In this document: positions 35,028 to 44,614 of the stretch, piece after piece
Numbering within the stretch: the stretch's first letter is position 1
How the letters are laid out: each line of letters opens with the position of its first letter
From: Keratinibaculum paraultunense
Lineage (GTDB): Bacteria; Bacillota; Clostridia; Tissierellales; Tepidimicrobiaceae
Direction: 5' to 3'
NCBI RefSeq assembly: GCF_016767175.1
Contig: NZ_CP068564.1
Location: forward strand, 1,550,001 to 1,614,000
Length of the DNA: 64,000 nt
Program-made: the position numbers and the translations under genes
The notes under the pieces: generated by a model
What the model was told of the DNA's origin: nothing
Databases searched by the model: none
Seen by the model: only the letters and a program-made list of their open reading frames with translations

Positions 35028-35067
35028 ATATTGTGCTCCTTCCTAATAATAAATCTATAAAAAATTT

Positions 35068-35126
35068 CCCGACATTAACTTATTATTTGGATTTATAATC
35101 CAACAACTTAGTAAGTTAGTGCCGGG
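35068..35126 (-). terminator. Structured terminator between thioesterase and rlmD
   Basis: CCCGACATTAACTTA pairs with TAAGTTAGTGCCGGG, with G-U pairs on one strand, enclosing a smaller TTGGAT/ATCCAA hairpin. On the minus strand it is followed by AAATTTTTTAT. It should end the pfkA-pyk-thioesterase transcript. A regulatory leader for rlmD is an alternative because of the two-hairpin form. Confidence 0.65.
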
Positions 35127-35195
35127 TAAAGAATCAGTGCCTCTTTTTAAGATTTTATCCAATAATTGCTAATGTATACAATAAATACACTTTAT

Positions 35196-35612
35196 CTATT
35201 TCCCTACATGCTCCTTTAGTAAATTCCAAATTTCATTATACTTTCTTTTAAAATTCATAGGTTTTAAATTTTTATCTACAACAGCATGACAAGTATAGCC
35301 TTCTGCTAACAAAGTGTTGTCACTTTTTCTATATAGTTCATAGTCAAATTGTATTCTAACCCCTTTTAATTTAGTCAATTTTGCAATTATAATTACTTCA
35401 TCCCCATATTTTGCAGGTTTTTTATATTTGCAATTTGCTTCAATTACAGGCAAAAATATTCCTTCATCTTCTAACTCCCAGTAGGGTAGTCCAATGCTTC
35501 CTAAAAAGCCTGTCCTACCTATATCAAACCATGCAAAATAATTTCCATGATATACTACTCCCATTTTATCTGTTTCATTATATCTTACTTTAATTTCTGT
35601 TTTATATTCCAT
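35196..35612 (-). CDS. YbgC-like acyl-CoA thioesterase (hot-dog fold)
   Basis: A 138-residue hot-dog enzyme. RYNETDKMGVVYHGNYFAWF is the typical 4-hydroxybenzoyl-CoA thioesterase/YbgC active-site stretch, with the Asp and His present. ATG at 35612 is chosen because AGAGGTG precedes it; a GTG three codons earlier overlaps that site. It starts 12 bp after the pyk stop, so it is in the glycolytic operon. It hydrolyses acyl-CoA thioesters; the substrate is unknown. Confidence 0.85.
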   Translation of the reverse strand: MEYKTEIKVRYNETDKMGVVYHGNYFAWFDIGRTGFLGSIGLPYWELEDEGIFLPVIEANCKYKKPAKYGDEVIIIAKLTKLKGVRIQFDYELYRKSDNTLLAEGYTCHAVVDKNLKPMNFKRKYNEIWNLLKEHVGK

Positions 35613-35623
35613 TATATTCACCT

Positions 35624-37381
35624 CTACAGTACTCTTGCTTCACCTTTATATATTCGCCCTGCAATAGTATCTACAGTTACTATTTCTCCATCTTTTAATA
35701 CTTTTGTAGCTTCTACTGCTCCTACTATTGTGGGTTTTCCTAAGTTTAACCCTACTATTGCTGCATGGGAGGTTAGCCCACCTCGTTCCACTATTATAGC
35801 AGATGCTTTTTCCATAAATTCTACTATATCCTTTTCGGTAAATTTACTAACTAATATATCCCCTTCTTCAAATTTACCTTCTAATTCTTCACTTGTACTT
35901 CCAATACACACTTTTCCTGATACTGACTTTTTGCCTATTCCTACTCCTTTTAACAATACTTTACCAACAGTATGAACCTTTATTAAATTAGTAGTTCCTG
36001 GCACTCCTACAGGAATTCCTGCAGTTATTACTATTAAATCTCCTTCTTTAACATATCCTTTTTCCAATGCACCATTAATGGATCTTTCTATAACTTCATC
36101 TGTAATTTCACTTTTTAAAGATTCCACTGGATAAACTCCCCAAACCAAGGATAATTTTCTCATAACCCTTTTTGTAGTTGTAGCTGCAATAATGGGCACC
36201 TTTGGTCTAAATTTAGATACTGCTTTAGAAGTATATCCTGAAGATGTAGCAGTTATAATAGCTGAAGCTTGTAAATCTTTTGCTATTGTGCATGTTGCTT
36301 TACTAATAGCATTAGTTGTAGAAACATCCTTATCTATATGTCTCATTTTGAGCATTTCCATATACTCTGAAGATTCTTCTGTTTTAGTTGCTATATTGTA
36401 CATGGTTTTTACTGCCTCTATAGGATATTTACCTGCTGCTGTTTCTCCTGATAACATTATAGCATCAGAACCATCTAGTATTGCATTAGCTACATCTGTT
36501 ACCTCTGCCCTTGTGGGTCTTGGATTCCTAATCATGGAATCTAGCATTTGAGTAGCGGTAATTACTGGTTTACCTACTATATTGCATTTTCTAATAATTT
36601 CCTTTTGTATAAGGGGTATTTCTTCTGTAAGTATCTCTACTCCTAAATCCCCTCTTGCTACCATTATTCCATCAGAGGCCTCTATAATTTCATCTATGTT
36701 GTCTACTCCTTCTCGATTTTCTATCTTAGATATAATATCAATATGTGCACCATTATTTTCCTCAAGTATTCTTCTTATTTCCAACACATCAGAAGCTTTT
36801 CTTATGAAGGAAGCAGCTATAAAATCTACATCATTTTCAATTCCAAATTTAATATCATTAATATCTTTTTCAGTTATAGGGGGTAAATTTATGGAAACAT
36901 TGGGTACATTTATTCCCTTATGGTCTTTTAATGTCCCGCCGTTTAAAACCTTACATTGTATATCTTTATTTCCTATGATCTCCTCTACAACTAATTCTAT
37001 TAATCCATCATCTATTAATATTCTATCTCCTATTTTCACATCTTTAGGTAATCCTTCATAGGATACATGAACCTTCGTTTTATCCCCTATTATGTCATCT
37101 GTAGTTAATGTAAATATATCTCCATCATTTAATTCTATTTCTTCTACGTTAAAAGTTCCTATTCTAATCTCCGGTCCTTTAGTATCCAACATTATTCCTA
37201 TTGGTAAATCTAATTCTTCTCTTATATTCTTTATAATGTCTATTCTCTTTTTGTGTTCTTCATAATTCCCATGGGAAAAATTTAATCTTGCAACATTTAA
37301 ACCATTTAAAAATAATTCCTTTAGTACCTCTTCACTTTCCGATGCTGGTCCTATGGTACATACTATCTTTGTTTTCTTCAC
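35624..37381 (-). CDS. pyk: Pyruvate kinase with C-terminal PEP-utilising domain
   Basis: A 585-residue enzyme converting phosphoenolpyruvate and ADP to pyruvate and ATP. The barrel carries MLDTKGPEIRIG, the active-site signature IISKIENREGVDNIDEI and TRAEVTDVANAILDGSDA. The last 110 residues form the extra domain seen in many Bacillus and clostridial enzymes, with GGLTSHAAIVG holding the His. It follows pfkA by 15 bp, forming the pfkA-pyk operon that joins upper and lower glycolytic control. Confidence 0.96.
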   Translation of the reverse strand: MKKTKIVCTIGPASESEEVLKELFLNGLNVARLNFSHGNYEEHKKRIDIIKNIREELDLPIGIMLDTKGPEIRIGTFNVEEIELNDGDIFTLTTDDIIGDKTKVHVSYEGLPKDVKIGDRILIDDGLIELVVEEIIGNKDIQCKVLNGGTLKDHKGINVPNVSINLPPITEKDINDIKFGIENDVDFIAASFIRKASDVLEIRRILEENNGAHIDIISKIENREGVDNIDEIIEASDGIMVARGDLGVEILTEEIPLIQKEIIRKCNIVGKPVITATQMLDSMIRNPRPTRAEVTDVANAILDGSDAIMLSGETAAGKYPIEAVKTMYNIATKTEESSEYMEMLKMRHIDKDVSTTNAISKATCTIAKDLQASAIITATSSGYTSKAVSKFRPKVPIIAATTTKRVMRKLSLVWGVYPVESLKSEITDEVIERSINGALEKGYVKEGDLIVITAGIPVGVPGTTNLIKVHTVGKVLLKGVGIGKKSVSGKVCIGSTSEELEGKFEEGDILVSKFTEKDIVEFMEKASAIIVERGGLTSHAAIVGLNLGKPTIVGAVEATKVLKDGEIVTVDTIAGRIYKGEARVL

Positions 37382-37396
37382 AGCCTCGCCCCTTTC

Positions 37397-38356
37397 TTAT
37401 ATTGATAATATCATTCCTATATTATATAAATCTATATCAAAATTTTTTTCTGTATTAAGGGCCTCATCTAAATCTACATCCATTATATTATTGCATCTAA
37501 TTCCCAATGCTCTACCTGATTTTCCATTGAGTAAAAGCTCTACAGCTTTATTTCCCATTTTACTTGCTAGTATTCTATCAAATACTGTAGGTGAACCTCC
37601 TCTTTGAATATGACCTAATATAGTTACTCTAGTTTCAGTACCAGTTTTTTCTTCTATTTTTTCTGCCACTTCATAGGCATCGCCTATACCTTCAGCTAAA
37701 GCTATTATATGATGTAGTTTACCCCTATTTTTCCCTTGTATTACTTTTTTACAAACCTCATCAATATTAAATTCCACTTCAGGAACTATTATACTTTCAG
37801 CTCCACCAGCTATACCTGAATAAAGAGCAATATCACCACAACCTCTTCCCATCACTTCCACTATATTAGCTCTACCATGGGAAGCGGATGTATCTCTAAT
37901 CTTACCAATAGCATCTACAGCAGTTTCCACCGCTGTCATAAATCCTATAGTGTAATCTGTATAACCCATATCATTGTCAATAGTACATGGAATACATACT
38001 ACTTGGATTCCTGCATCACATAATTTTTGTGCTCCCCTAAAAGTTCCATCTCCTCCAAGTATTACTAATCCATCTATCCCAAATACTTCTATTATATTTA
38101 ATGCTTTATTAAGACCTTCTTCCGTTTTAAATTCATCACATCTAGCAGAAAGTAACATAGTACCGCCTCTGTGAATTATATCTGCAACAGAAGATAAGTT
38201 CATCTCTTCAATTTCACCATTTAGTAATCCATTATAGCCTTGTTTAATTCCCATTATCTTTACACCATTATATATAGAAGTTCTGACTACAGACCTTATG
38301 GCTGCATTCATTCCTGGAGCATCTCCTCCACTAGTTAGTATTCCTATAGTTTTCAT
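37397..38356 (-). CDS. pfkA: ATP-dependent 6-phosphofructokinase
   Basis: A 319-residue enzyme of normal length. Motifs are [26 protein letters not shown], the catalytic [25 protein letters not shown] and [14 protein letters not shown]. Gly after GGDG in GGDGTF indicates the ATP-using type and not the pyrophosphate-using type. It is preceded by a small conserved gene and dnaE in the same direction. Confidence 0.96.
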   Translation of the reverse strand: MKTIGILTSGGDAPGMNAAIRSVVRTSIYNGVKIMGIKQGYNGLLNGEIEEMNLSSVADIIHRGGTMLLSARCDEFKTEEGLNKALNIIEVFGIDGLVILGGDGTFRGAQKLCDAGIQVVCIPCTIDNDMGYTDYTIGFMTAVETAVDAIGKIRDTSASHGRANIVEVMGRGCGDIALYSGIAGGAESIIVPEVEFNIDEVCKKVIQGKNRGKLHHIIALAEGIGDAYEVAEKIEEKTGTETRVTILGHIQRGGSPTVFDRILASKMGNKAVELLLNGKSGRALGIRCNNIMDVDLDEALNTEKNFDIDLYNIGMILSI

Positions 38357-38384
38357 ATGATTCCTCCCTCTATAAATATTGTGA

Positions 38385-38579
38385 TTATAATATACCTAAA
38401 TTATATAAAACCATTTGTACATCTTTTGCTTCAACTTCTGGAGCTAATATCTCGTATAGTTCTTCATCTCCTTCTATTGAAAACAATTGTTTTTTTATCA
38501 AAAATCCTTCTTCTTTTAATTTCTTTTCAATTTCAGTAGCTTGTTCTAGACTAGTCGTTACATACACAGTAGTCCACAT
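38385..38579 (-). CDS. Small conserved protein between dnaE and pfkA
   Basis: A 64-residue protein, [20 protein letters not shown] onward, alpha/beta ferredoxin-like in pattern. The ATG at 38579 has AGGAG about ten bases upstream. Small proteins of this kind occur between dnaE and pfkA in related clostridia, to my recollection. It resembles the DUF2007-type putative signal-transducing group, but this is not certain. Function unknown. Confidence 0.7.
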   Translation of the reverse strand: MWTTVYVTTSLEQATEIEKKLKEEGFLIKKQLFSIEGDEELYEILAPEVEAKDVQMVLYNLGIL

Positions 38580-38671
38580 TATTAGCACGCTCCTGATTAT
38601 TTCCCTTTTTTTTTAAAATATAGATTATATTCTACATTATAACATAATTTGATACAAATTTTACTTAAACA

Positions 38672-41600
38672 TTAAGATAATCTGACATTCTCCTCTCCTA
38701 ATATTTTAACAAGCTCTTCTACCAAAGTTTTCTCTTCTATATCAACCCATAAATCTCTCTCAGCCATTACTGTCTTATCCACTTCCTCCATATATACATA
38801 TACTGGAGTTTCTCCTTTATATCGTGAAAGCACTCCTTTTATGGTACCAAAAATATTTATTGACTTTTCTTTTGGAATCTTTAAATAAATCTTTCCTTGT
38901 TTAAAGCTATTTAATTTGCCTATACTTTCACATAATATCTTAGGTTCATCTTCTTCGCTTATGCTTACCCTTCCTTTAATTACTACTAAATTGTCCTCTT
39001 CTATTAATCTACTATATTTTTCATAGGTTATTGGAAATACTATACATTCTACAGCACCATATAAATCCTCTAATGTTACAAAAGCCATCATATTGTTATT
39101 TTTAGTAACCTTATTTTTTTTAGCTGCTATTATGCCCCCAATGGTAACTTGTTTTCCATCTATATTTTCACCTAATCCTTCTTCCATATGAACTTTAGCT
39201 TCATGTAGTTCAGATGTAGTTATGGTAGATATTTTCTTCAAATCCTCTTCATAAGGCTGTAACGGATGCCCGCTTATATATAAACCTAACATTTCCTTTT
39301 CCATAGCTAAAAGAGTCTTTTGATTAAATTCCTTTAAATCTGGTAAATTATCTTTTGAGATATTAGTATCTATAGTATCAAACATGGAAAACTGTCCTTC
39401 TATATTTCGCTTTTTATCCTCATGAATTCCATCTATAACCCTTTCAAATATAGCTAGTAGCTGAGCCCTATTTCCTCCTAGGCTATTCATAGCACCACAT
39501 TTTATTAAACTTTCTACTGCTCTTTTGTTCATAACTGAAGGATCTATATTTTCAATTCTCTCGCAAAAATCCGTAAAGCTTTTAAATGGACCTTCTTCTC
39601 TTGCTTTTATGATAACTTCAACAAAGTTTTCTCCCACATTTTTTACTGCCATAAGTCCAAATCTTATCTTTCCATCTACTACAGTAAATTTTTTGTAGCT
39701 TTCATTTATATCGGGAGGAAGTACTTCTATTCCAAGTCTTTTACATTCTTGAATATATAAGGAAACAGAATTAGTATCTCCCATTACACTACTTATTAAA
39801 GCTGCCATAAATTCTACTGGGTAATAGTATTTTAGCCAAGCAGTCCTATAAGCTACTACTGCATAAGCTGCAGAGTGGCTTTTATTGAAAGCATATTTGG
39901 CAAAATCTATCATCAAATCATATATTTTATTGGCATCTTTTTCGCTTACTCCATTACGTATGGCACCTTTTATTATTACATTCCCTTCTTCATCAGTTTC
40001 TCCATAAATAAACCTTTGCCTTTCTCTTTCCATTACATCCATCTTTTTCTTGCCCATGGCTCGTCTTACTAAATCTGCTCCACCCATGGTAAATCCACCT
40101 ATATCCCTTACTATCTGCATTACCTGTTCTTGATATACTATACATCCATAGGTTACTTCTAAAATTGGCTTTAATTTAGGATGAATATATTTTATATTTT
40201 CAGGATTATTCTTATTTTCTATATACTTAGGGATTTGATTCATAGGTCCTGGTCTAAATAAAGAATTAGCTGCTATTAAATTTTCAAACATATTGGGCTT
40301 TAATTCCCTTAAAAATTGTCTCATACCAGCACTTTCAAATTGAAAAATTCCTAAAGTTTCTCCTTTAGCAAACAACTCTATGACTTTAGGATCATCATAT
40401 GTAAATTGGGAAAAATCCACCTTTACCCCATGATTCTTTTCAATCAATTCCACTGCATCTCTTATTACTGTAAGGGTTCTTAATCCTAAAAAATCCATTT
40501 TTAGAAGACCTAGTTCTTCCAACTCTATCATATTAAACTGGGTAGTTATGGCATCATTATTTCTAGATAAAGGAACATAATTAGTTATAGGTTCTTTAGC
40601 TATAACTACACCTGCTGCATGGGTAGAAGTGTGCCTTGGAAGTCCTTCTACTGCCAATGCTAAATCTATTAAACGCTTTACTTCTTCATTGGAATTGTAC
40701 ATTTCCTTTAAATTTTTGTTTATCTCTAATGCTTTAGATATGGTCATTCCTAATTCCATAGGAATTTGTTTTGCTATATAATCCACTTCTCCATAGGGCA
40801 TATTTAGTACTCTTCCCACATCTCGTATTGCCCCTCTAGCTGCCATAGTTCCAAAAGTAGCAATTTGTGCTACTCTATCTTCTCCATATTTTTCTACTAC
40901 ATAATCTATAACTTCTTCTCTTCTTTCATAACAAAAATCTATGTCTATATCAGGCATAGATACTCGTTCTGGATTTAAAAATCTTTCAAATAGCAAATCA
41001 TATTTTAGTGGATCTATATCTATAATTCCTAGAGCATAAGATACAATGCTACCTGCTGCAGAACCTCTACCAGGTCCTACCATTATTCCTTCTTCCTTTG
41101 CAAATCTAACAAAATCCCAAACTATTAGAAAATAATCAGTATAACCCATTTGAACTATTGTATTAAATTCAAATTCAAATCTTTTCATTATTTCCGAGGT
41201 AATAGTTTTATATCTATCTTTTAATCCTTCCATACATAATTTTTTTAAATATTCTACGTTGGTATATCCTTCAGGTACCTTATATTCTGGTAAATGTAAT
41301 GTATTAAAATCTAATGTTACATTACATCTTTCAGCAATTTTTACTGTATTTTCTAAAGCACCCTTTACATCTCCAAATATGCTCTCCATCTCATCATAGG
41401 ATTTTAAATAAAATTCATTGGTAGGAAATTTCATCCTGTCAGTATCTTCAATGGTCTTACCTGTTTGAATGCACAATAATACATCATGGACTACTGCATC
41501 TTCTCTTCTTAAATAATGAACATCATTAGTGGCTACAAGAGGTATCCCTGTTTCTTGGCTAAGCTTTATAAGCTGTTGATTTACAAATCTTTGTTCTTCT

Positions 41601-42145
41601 ATCCCATGATCTTGAAGCTCTAGAAAAAAATTATCTTGTCCAAATATATCATTATATTTAAGAGCTATTTCTTTAGCCTTATCATAATTCCCATTTAATA
41701 TATGATTTTGCACCTCTCCTGCGAGACAAGCACTTAAAGCTATTATTCCTTCACTATATTTTGCTAAAATATCATGGTCTACCCTAGGCTTATAATAAAA
41801 TCCATTTACATATCCTTCTGATACTATATGCATCAGATTTTTATAGCCTGTATCATTTTCTGCTAAAAGAACCAAATGGTATTGATTTTTATCCTTCGGT
41901 TCTTTTTCTGTGTATTTATTTATAGCTATATATACTTCAGAACCCAATATAGGTTTAATCCCTCTACGTTGAGCTTCCTTATAAAATTTAACAACACCAA
42001 ACATAGCCCCATGATCTGTTATGGCTATAGCATCCATTCCTAATTCCTTGGTTCTATCTAAAAGATTTTCAATTCTATTGGCTCCATCTAATAGACTATA
42101 CTCTGTATGAACATGAAGATGTACAAATTTATCCTTATGATTCAT
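38672..42145 (-). CDS. dnaE: DNA polymerase III alpha subunit DnaE
   Basis: A 1157-residue replicative polymerase subunit. An N-terminal PHP domain (FVHLHVHTEYSLLDGA, ITDHGAMFG) is followed by the polymerase core, with catalytic aspartates in MPDIDIDFCYERR at about 398 and GPGRGSAAGSIVSYALG just before. A helix-hairpin-helix region and an OB-fold (VTIGGIIAAKK...FVTLEDLYG) complete it. The length is normal for DnaE1-type enzymes. AAGGGGATTTG precedes the ATG. No frameshift is visible. Confidence 0.97.
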   Translation of the reverse strand: MNHKDKFVHLHVHTEYSLLDGANRIENLLDRTKELGMDAIAITDHGAMFGVVKFYKEAQRRGIKPILGSEVYIAINKYTEKEPKDKNQYHLVLLAENDTGYKNLMHIVSEGYVNGFYYKPRVDHDILAKYSEGIIALSACLAGEVQNHILNGNYDKAKEIALKYNDIFGQDNFFLELQDHGIEEQRFVNQQLIKLSQETGIPLVATNDVHYLRREDAVVHDVLLCIQTGKTIEDTDRMKFPTNEFYLKSYDEMESIFGDVKGALENTVKIAERCNVTLDFNTLHLPEYKVPEGYTNVEYLKKLCMEGLKDRYKTITSEIMKRFEFEFNTIVQMGYTDYFLIVWDFVRFAKEEGIMVGPGRGSAAGSIVSYALGIIDIDPLKYDLLFERFLNPERVSMPDIDIDFCYERREEVIDYVVEKYGEDRVAQIATFGTMAARGAIRDVGRVLNMPYGEVDYIAKQIPMELGMTISKALEINKNLKEMYNSNEEVKRLIDLALAVEGLPRHTSTHAAGVVIAKEPITNYVPLSRNNDAITTQFNMIELEELGLLKMDFLGLRTLTVIRDAVELIEKNHGVKVDFSQFTYDDPKVIELFAKGETLGIFQFESAGMRQFLRELKPNMFENLIAANSLFRPGPMNQIPKYIENKNNPENIKYIHPKLKPILEVTYGCIVYQEQVMQIVRDIGGFTMGGADLVRRAMGKKKMDVMERERQRFIYGETDEEGNVIIKGAIRNGVSEKDANKIYDLMIDFAKYAFNKSHSAAYAVVAYRTAWLKYYYPVEFMAALISSVMGDTNSVSLYIQECKRLGIEVLPPDINESYKKFTVVDGKIRFGLMAVKNVGENFVEVIIKAREEGPFKSFTDFCERIENIDPSVMNKRAVESLIKCGAMNSLGGNRAQLLAIFERVIDGIHEDKKRNIEGQFSMFDTIDTNISKDNLPDLKEFNQKTLLAMEKEMLGLYISGHPLQPYEEDLKKISTITTSELHEAKVHMEEGLGENIDGKQVTIGGIIAAKKNKVTKNNNMMAFVTLEDLYGAVECIVFPITYEKYSRLIEEDNLVVIKGRVSISEEDEPKILCESIGKLNSFKQGKIYLKIPKEKSINIFGTIKGVLSRYKGETPVYVYMEEVDKTVMAERDLWVDIEEKTLVEELVKILGEENVRLS

Positions 42146-42385
42146 TACAAATCCCCTTCTAAATTATATTTATATATTTCATTCTATCACAATTACAAAA
42201 AAATTAAACTCCCTGTTATCTTGAGTTTCTGCAAAACAGAACAAAACTATCCGAACCTATGAATCACATTGACTTATAATATTTTATCATATAATTCAAA
42301 GAAATGTGGAAACTCAATCTCAAATCTTCCCCAATAAAGAATAATATGATAAAATGAATTGATAATATAATTTTGGAGGGATACT

Positions 42386-42772
42386 ATGAAAAAAATAATT
42401 GTAACCAATAATAAATATGTATATGAAAAGTATAAAGATGATTTTGAAGTATACTTTGATGAAAGTTTTTCCTATATAGAGGTTTTAAAATATGTAAGAG
42501 ATAGGATTCACGAAGGGCATAAGCTTTTGACTCATCCATTATCTGGAAGTGTAAAGCCTAATGAAACAGTATATAAAAGCATCATGATAAGTGACAAAAA
42601 GGATGTTTTGGATTTTGATAGTTTAAAGCTAATTGAAGAAAGTATTGCTACAGCTAAAAAATTTACTGCTAATAAACCTACTCCTGATTGGCCTGAAAGT
42701 ATATTGGATGACTTTAGAATACTTGATCTATCATTAATTGAAAATGTGATAGATAAATTAAAACATGCATAG
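42386..42772 (+). CDS. grdX: GrdX family protein
   Basis: A 128-residue protein with the GrdX pattern: ITVTNN-like start (IIVTNNKYVYEKY), the VRDRIHEGHKLLTHPLSGSVKPNETVYKS block and a conserved acidic tail. GrdX is usually encoded with glycine, betaine or sarcosine reductase genes of Stickland fermenters; its biochemical role is unknown. Here it is alone, between dnaE and the HPr gene and on the opposite strand. GGAGGG lies nine bases before the ATG. TTGACT and TATAAT-like boxes lie near 42270-42360. Confidence 0.85.
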   Translation: MKKIIVTNNKYVYEKYKDDFEVYFDESFSYIEVLKYVRDRIHEGHKLLTHPLSGSVKPNETVYKSIMISDKKDVLDFDSLKLIEESIATAKKFTANKPTPDWPESILDDFRILDLSLIENVIDKLKHA

Positions 42773-42776
42773 TGTA

Positions 42777-43049
42777 TCATTCATCTATAGCATCTAAACC
42801 ATATTCTATCAAATTAGTTAAGCTTTCAATTGCCTCTTCTTCATCTTCTCCCTTTGCTATTAGGGTAATTTCTTCTCCGTGGAATGCTCCCAGAGACATT
42901 ACTCCTATAATACTTTTCCCATCTACCCTAGTCCCTTTAGATTCTACATATATATCGCTAATATACTTATTAGCTTCCTTTACAAATAAAGCTGCTGGTC
43001 TTGCATGTAAACCTGTCTTATTATTTAATATTACATTTCTTTTTATCAA
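42777..43049 (-). CDS. ptsH: HPr family phosphocarrier protein
   Basis: A 90-residue HPr-fold protein. GLHARPAALFVKEANKY contains the phosphorylatable His at about 15, and SIIGVMSLGAFHGE contains the regulatory Ser at about 46 targeted by HPr kinase (hprK is in this window). Both sites are present, so it could be true HPr and not Crh. The start is TTG at 43049 with AAGGAG nine bases upstream. It follows whiA directly, as in the rapZ-yvcK-whiA-crh order of Firmicutes. Confidence 0.92.
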   Translation of the reverse strand: MIKRNVILNNKTGLHARPAALFVKEANKYISDIYVESKGTRVDGKSIIGVMSLGAFHGEEITLIAKGEDEEEAIESLTNLIEYGLDAIDE

Positions 43050-43051
43050 TT

Positions 43052-44008
43052 TTAACTCTCCTTTCTTCTTAATTTATCTGCTATATCATCTATACGCCTA
43101 AACCTGTGATTTATTCCTGATTTGCCTACAGGAGGATTAAGCATCTGCCCTAATTCTTTAAGGCTTGCTTCTCTATGTTTTAATCTCAATAGAGCTACTT
43201 CCTGTAGATTTTCAGGTAACTTTTCTAAACCAATTTTACTATCTATATATTCAATATTTTCTACTTGTCTTAAAGATGCATCTATAATCTTATTTAAATT
43301 TGCAGTTTCGCAATTTACTAATCTATTTACATTATTCCTAACATCTTTAAGTACCCTAATATCTTCAAATTTTAATAGTGCTTGATGAGCACCCATTATA
43401 TTCAATATATCTGAAATTTGCTCTCCCTCTTTTATATATACTACATAACTTTCCTTTCGGACAACTATTTTAGCATTTAACCCAAAGGAATTTATAATAC
43501 GTACAAGCTCCTTCCCATAGTCTTCACTATTTGTCACAAATTCCATATGATATGCTTTTTCTGGATTATTTATAGAACCTCCACCTAAAAAAGCACCTCT
43601 AATATATGCCCTTCTACAGCATCTATTTTCTATCAATTCTTTTGATACTTTATAGTTTGCACTATAATGTCCATTTTTACTATCAATTAAAAAACCTATA
43701 TCTTTCAGTATTTTTTTTGTCATCTCTCTATCGTTTATTATCACCAGATAATTATTGTTCTTCTTTAATTGCTTATTTTTCTTAACTACTACATTTATAT
43801 CAGTATCATACAATCTTTTAATTAAAGTAAATATTCTTCTGGCTATGGCAGCGTTTTCGGTTGAAAGTTTCAATATTACTCTATTATTACTGCCAATTTG
43901 AATAGTCCCACTAGTCCGAATTATACTTGCTAATTCTGCTAGTGCACAACATTCATTTTCAATATCCAGCCTAGATAATTCATTTTTAGTTATTGATGAA
44001 AAAGACAT
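43052..44008 (-). CDS. whiA: DNA-binding protein WhiA
   Basis: A 318-residue protein with an N-terminal LAGLIDADG-like fold (RAYIRGAFLGGGSINNPEKAYHMEF) and a C-terminal helix-turn-helix (ASLKELGQMLNPPVGKSGINHR). It is conserved in Gram-positives and linked to cell division and chromosome segregation. It ends 2 bp before the HPr gene, suggesting coupling. GGAGAGATA precedes the ATG. Confidence 0.95.
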   Translation of the reverse strand: MSFSSITKNELSRLDIENECCALAELASIIRTSGTIQIGSNNRVILKLSTENAAIARRIFTLIKRLYDTDINVVVKKNKQLKKNNNYLVIINDREMTKKILKDIGFLIDSKNGHYSANYKVSKELIENRCCRRAYIRGAFLGGGSINNPEKAYHMEFVTNSEDYGKELVRIINSFGLNAKIVVRKESYVVYIKEGEQISDILNIMGAHQALLKFEDIRVLKDVRNNVNRLVNCETANLNKIIDASLRQVENIEYIDSKIGLEKLPENLQEVALLRLKHREASLKELGQMLNPPVGKSGINHRFRRIDDIADKLRRKES

Positions 44009-44032
44009 TTTATCTCTCCTAAATCTATATTA

Positions 44033-44434
44033 TTATAAAAATAATAATGCCTTGTCTATTATTTTTTCCTCATCCTCATGTTTAACTAATTTAGCTGCTT
44101 TATCCATGTGGACAAAAGTAGCTTCTGTAAAACCTTCTCTTTTTTGAGGAATAGCTTCCATACTATTGGTTTTCATTAAATACCAATGAACAGATTTATA
44201 TACTAATCTATTACCTTTTAAATTTTTATAAGTATAGTGTATCATACCTATATATTTTAATATTTCAGCCTTCACTCCAGATTCTTCTAGCACTTCCCTT
44301 AATGCTGTATCCTTAATATCCTCATCCTTTTCCACTCTTCCTTTAGGTAATACCCAATCGCCATTAAACTTTCTCAATAATAAAAGAGTATTTTTAAATA
44401 CAACCACTCCTCCTGCACTTACTTCCTCAATCAT
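44033..44434 (-). CDS. NUDIX hydrolase
   Basis: A 133-residue NUDIX pyrophosphohydrolase. The box is GRVEKDEDIKDTALREVLEESGV, with the canonical G-x5-E-x7-R-E-x2-E-E spacing. Substrate unknown; the wording of the box and ends resembles diadenosine polyphosphate or (d)NTP hydrolases. ATG at 44434 is favoured because GGGAG precedes it; a longer frame starts 18 bp earlier. It is 24 bp upstream of whiA and likely co-transcribed. Confidence 0.88.
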   Translation of the reverse strand: MIEEVSAGGVVVFKNTLLLLRKFNGDWVLPKGRVEKDEDIKDTALREVLEESGVKAEILKYIGMIHYTYKNLKGNRLVYKSVHWYLMKTNSMEAIPQKREGFTEATFVHMDKAAKLVKHEDEEKIIDKALLFL

Positions 44435-44543
44435 ATTACCACTCCCAAACAACTTTTATCATTATAACGTAAATTTAATTATATTAAAAATATTATACTA
44501 CAAAAGTAATTATTATGCTAAAATATTTTAATTTGGAAAACAA

Positions 44544-44594
44544 AAAAGTGCTTAGTATTTTATCCATAAAGGAGTACATTCTCTAAGCACTTTT
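44544..44594 (-). terminator. Terminator of the chemoreceptor gene
   Basis: AAAAGTGCTTAG pairs with CTAAGCACTTTT over a 27-base loop. It is 20 bp after the chemoreceptor stop, with T-rich sequence on the minus strand. Confidence 0.8.
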
Positions 44595-44614
44595 CATTAT
44601 TTTATATTTAAACC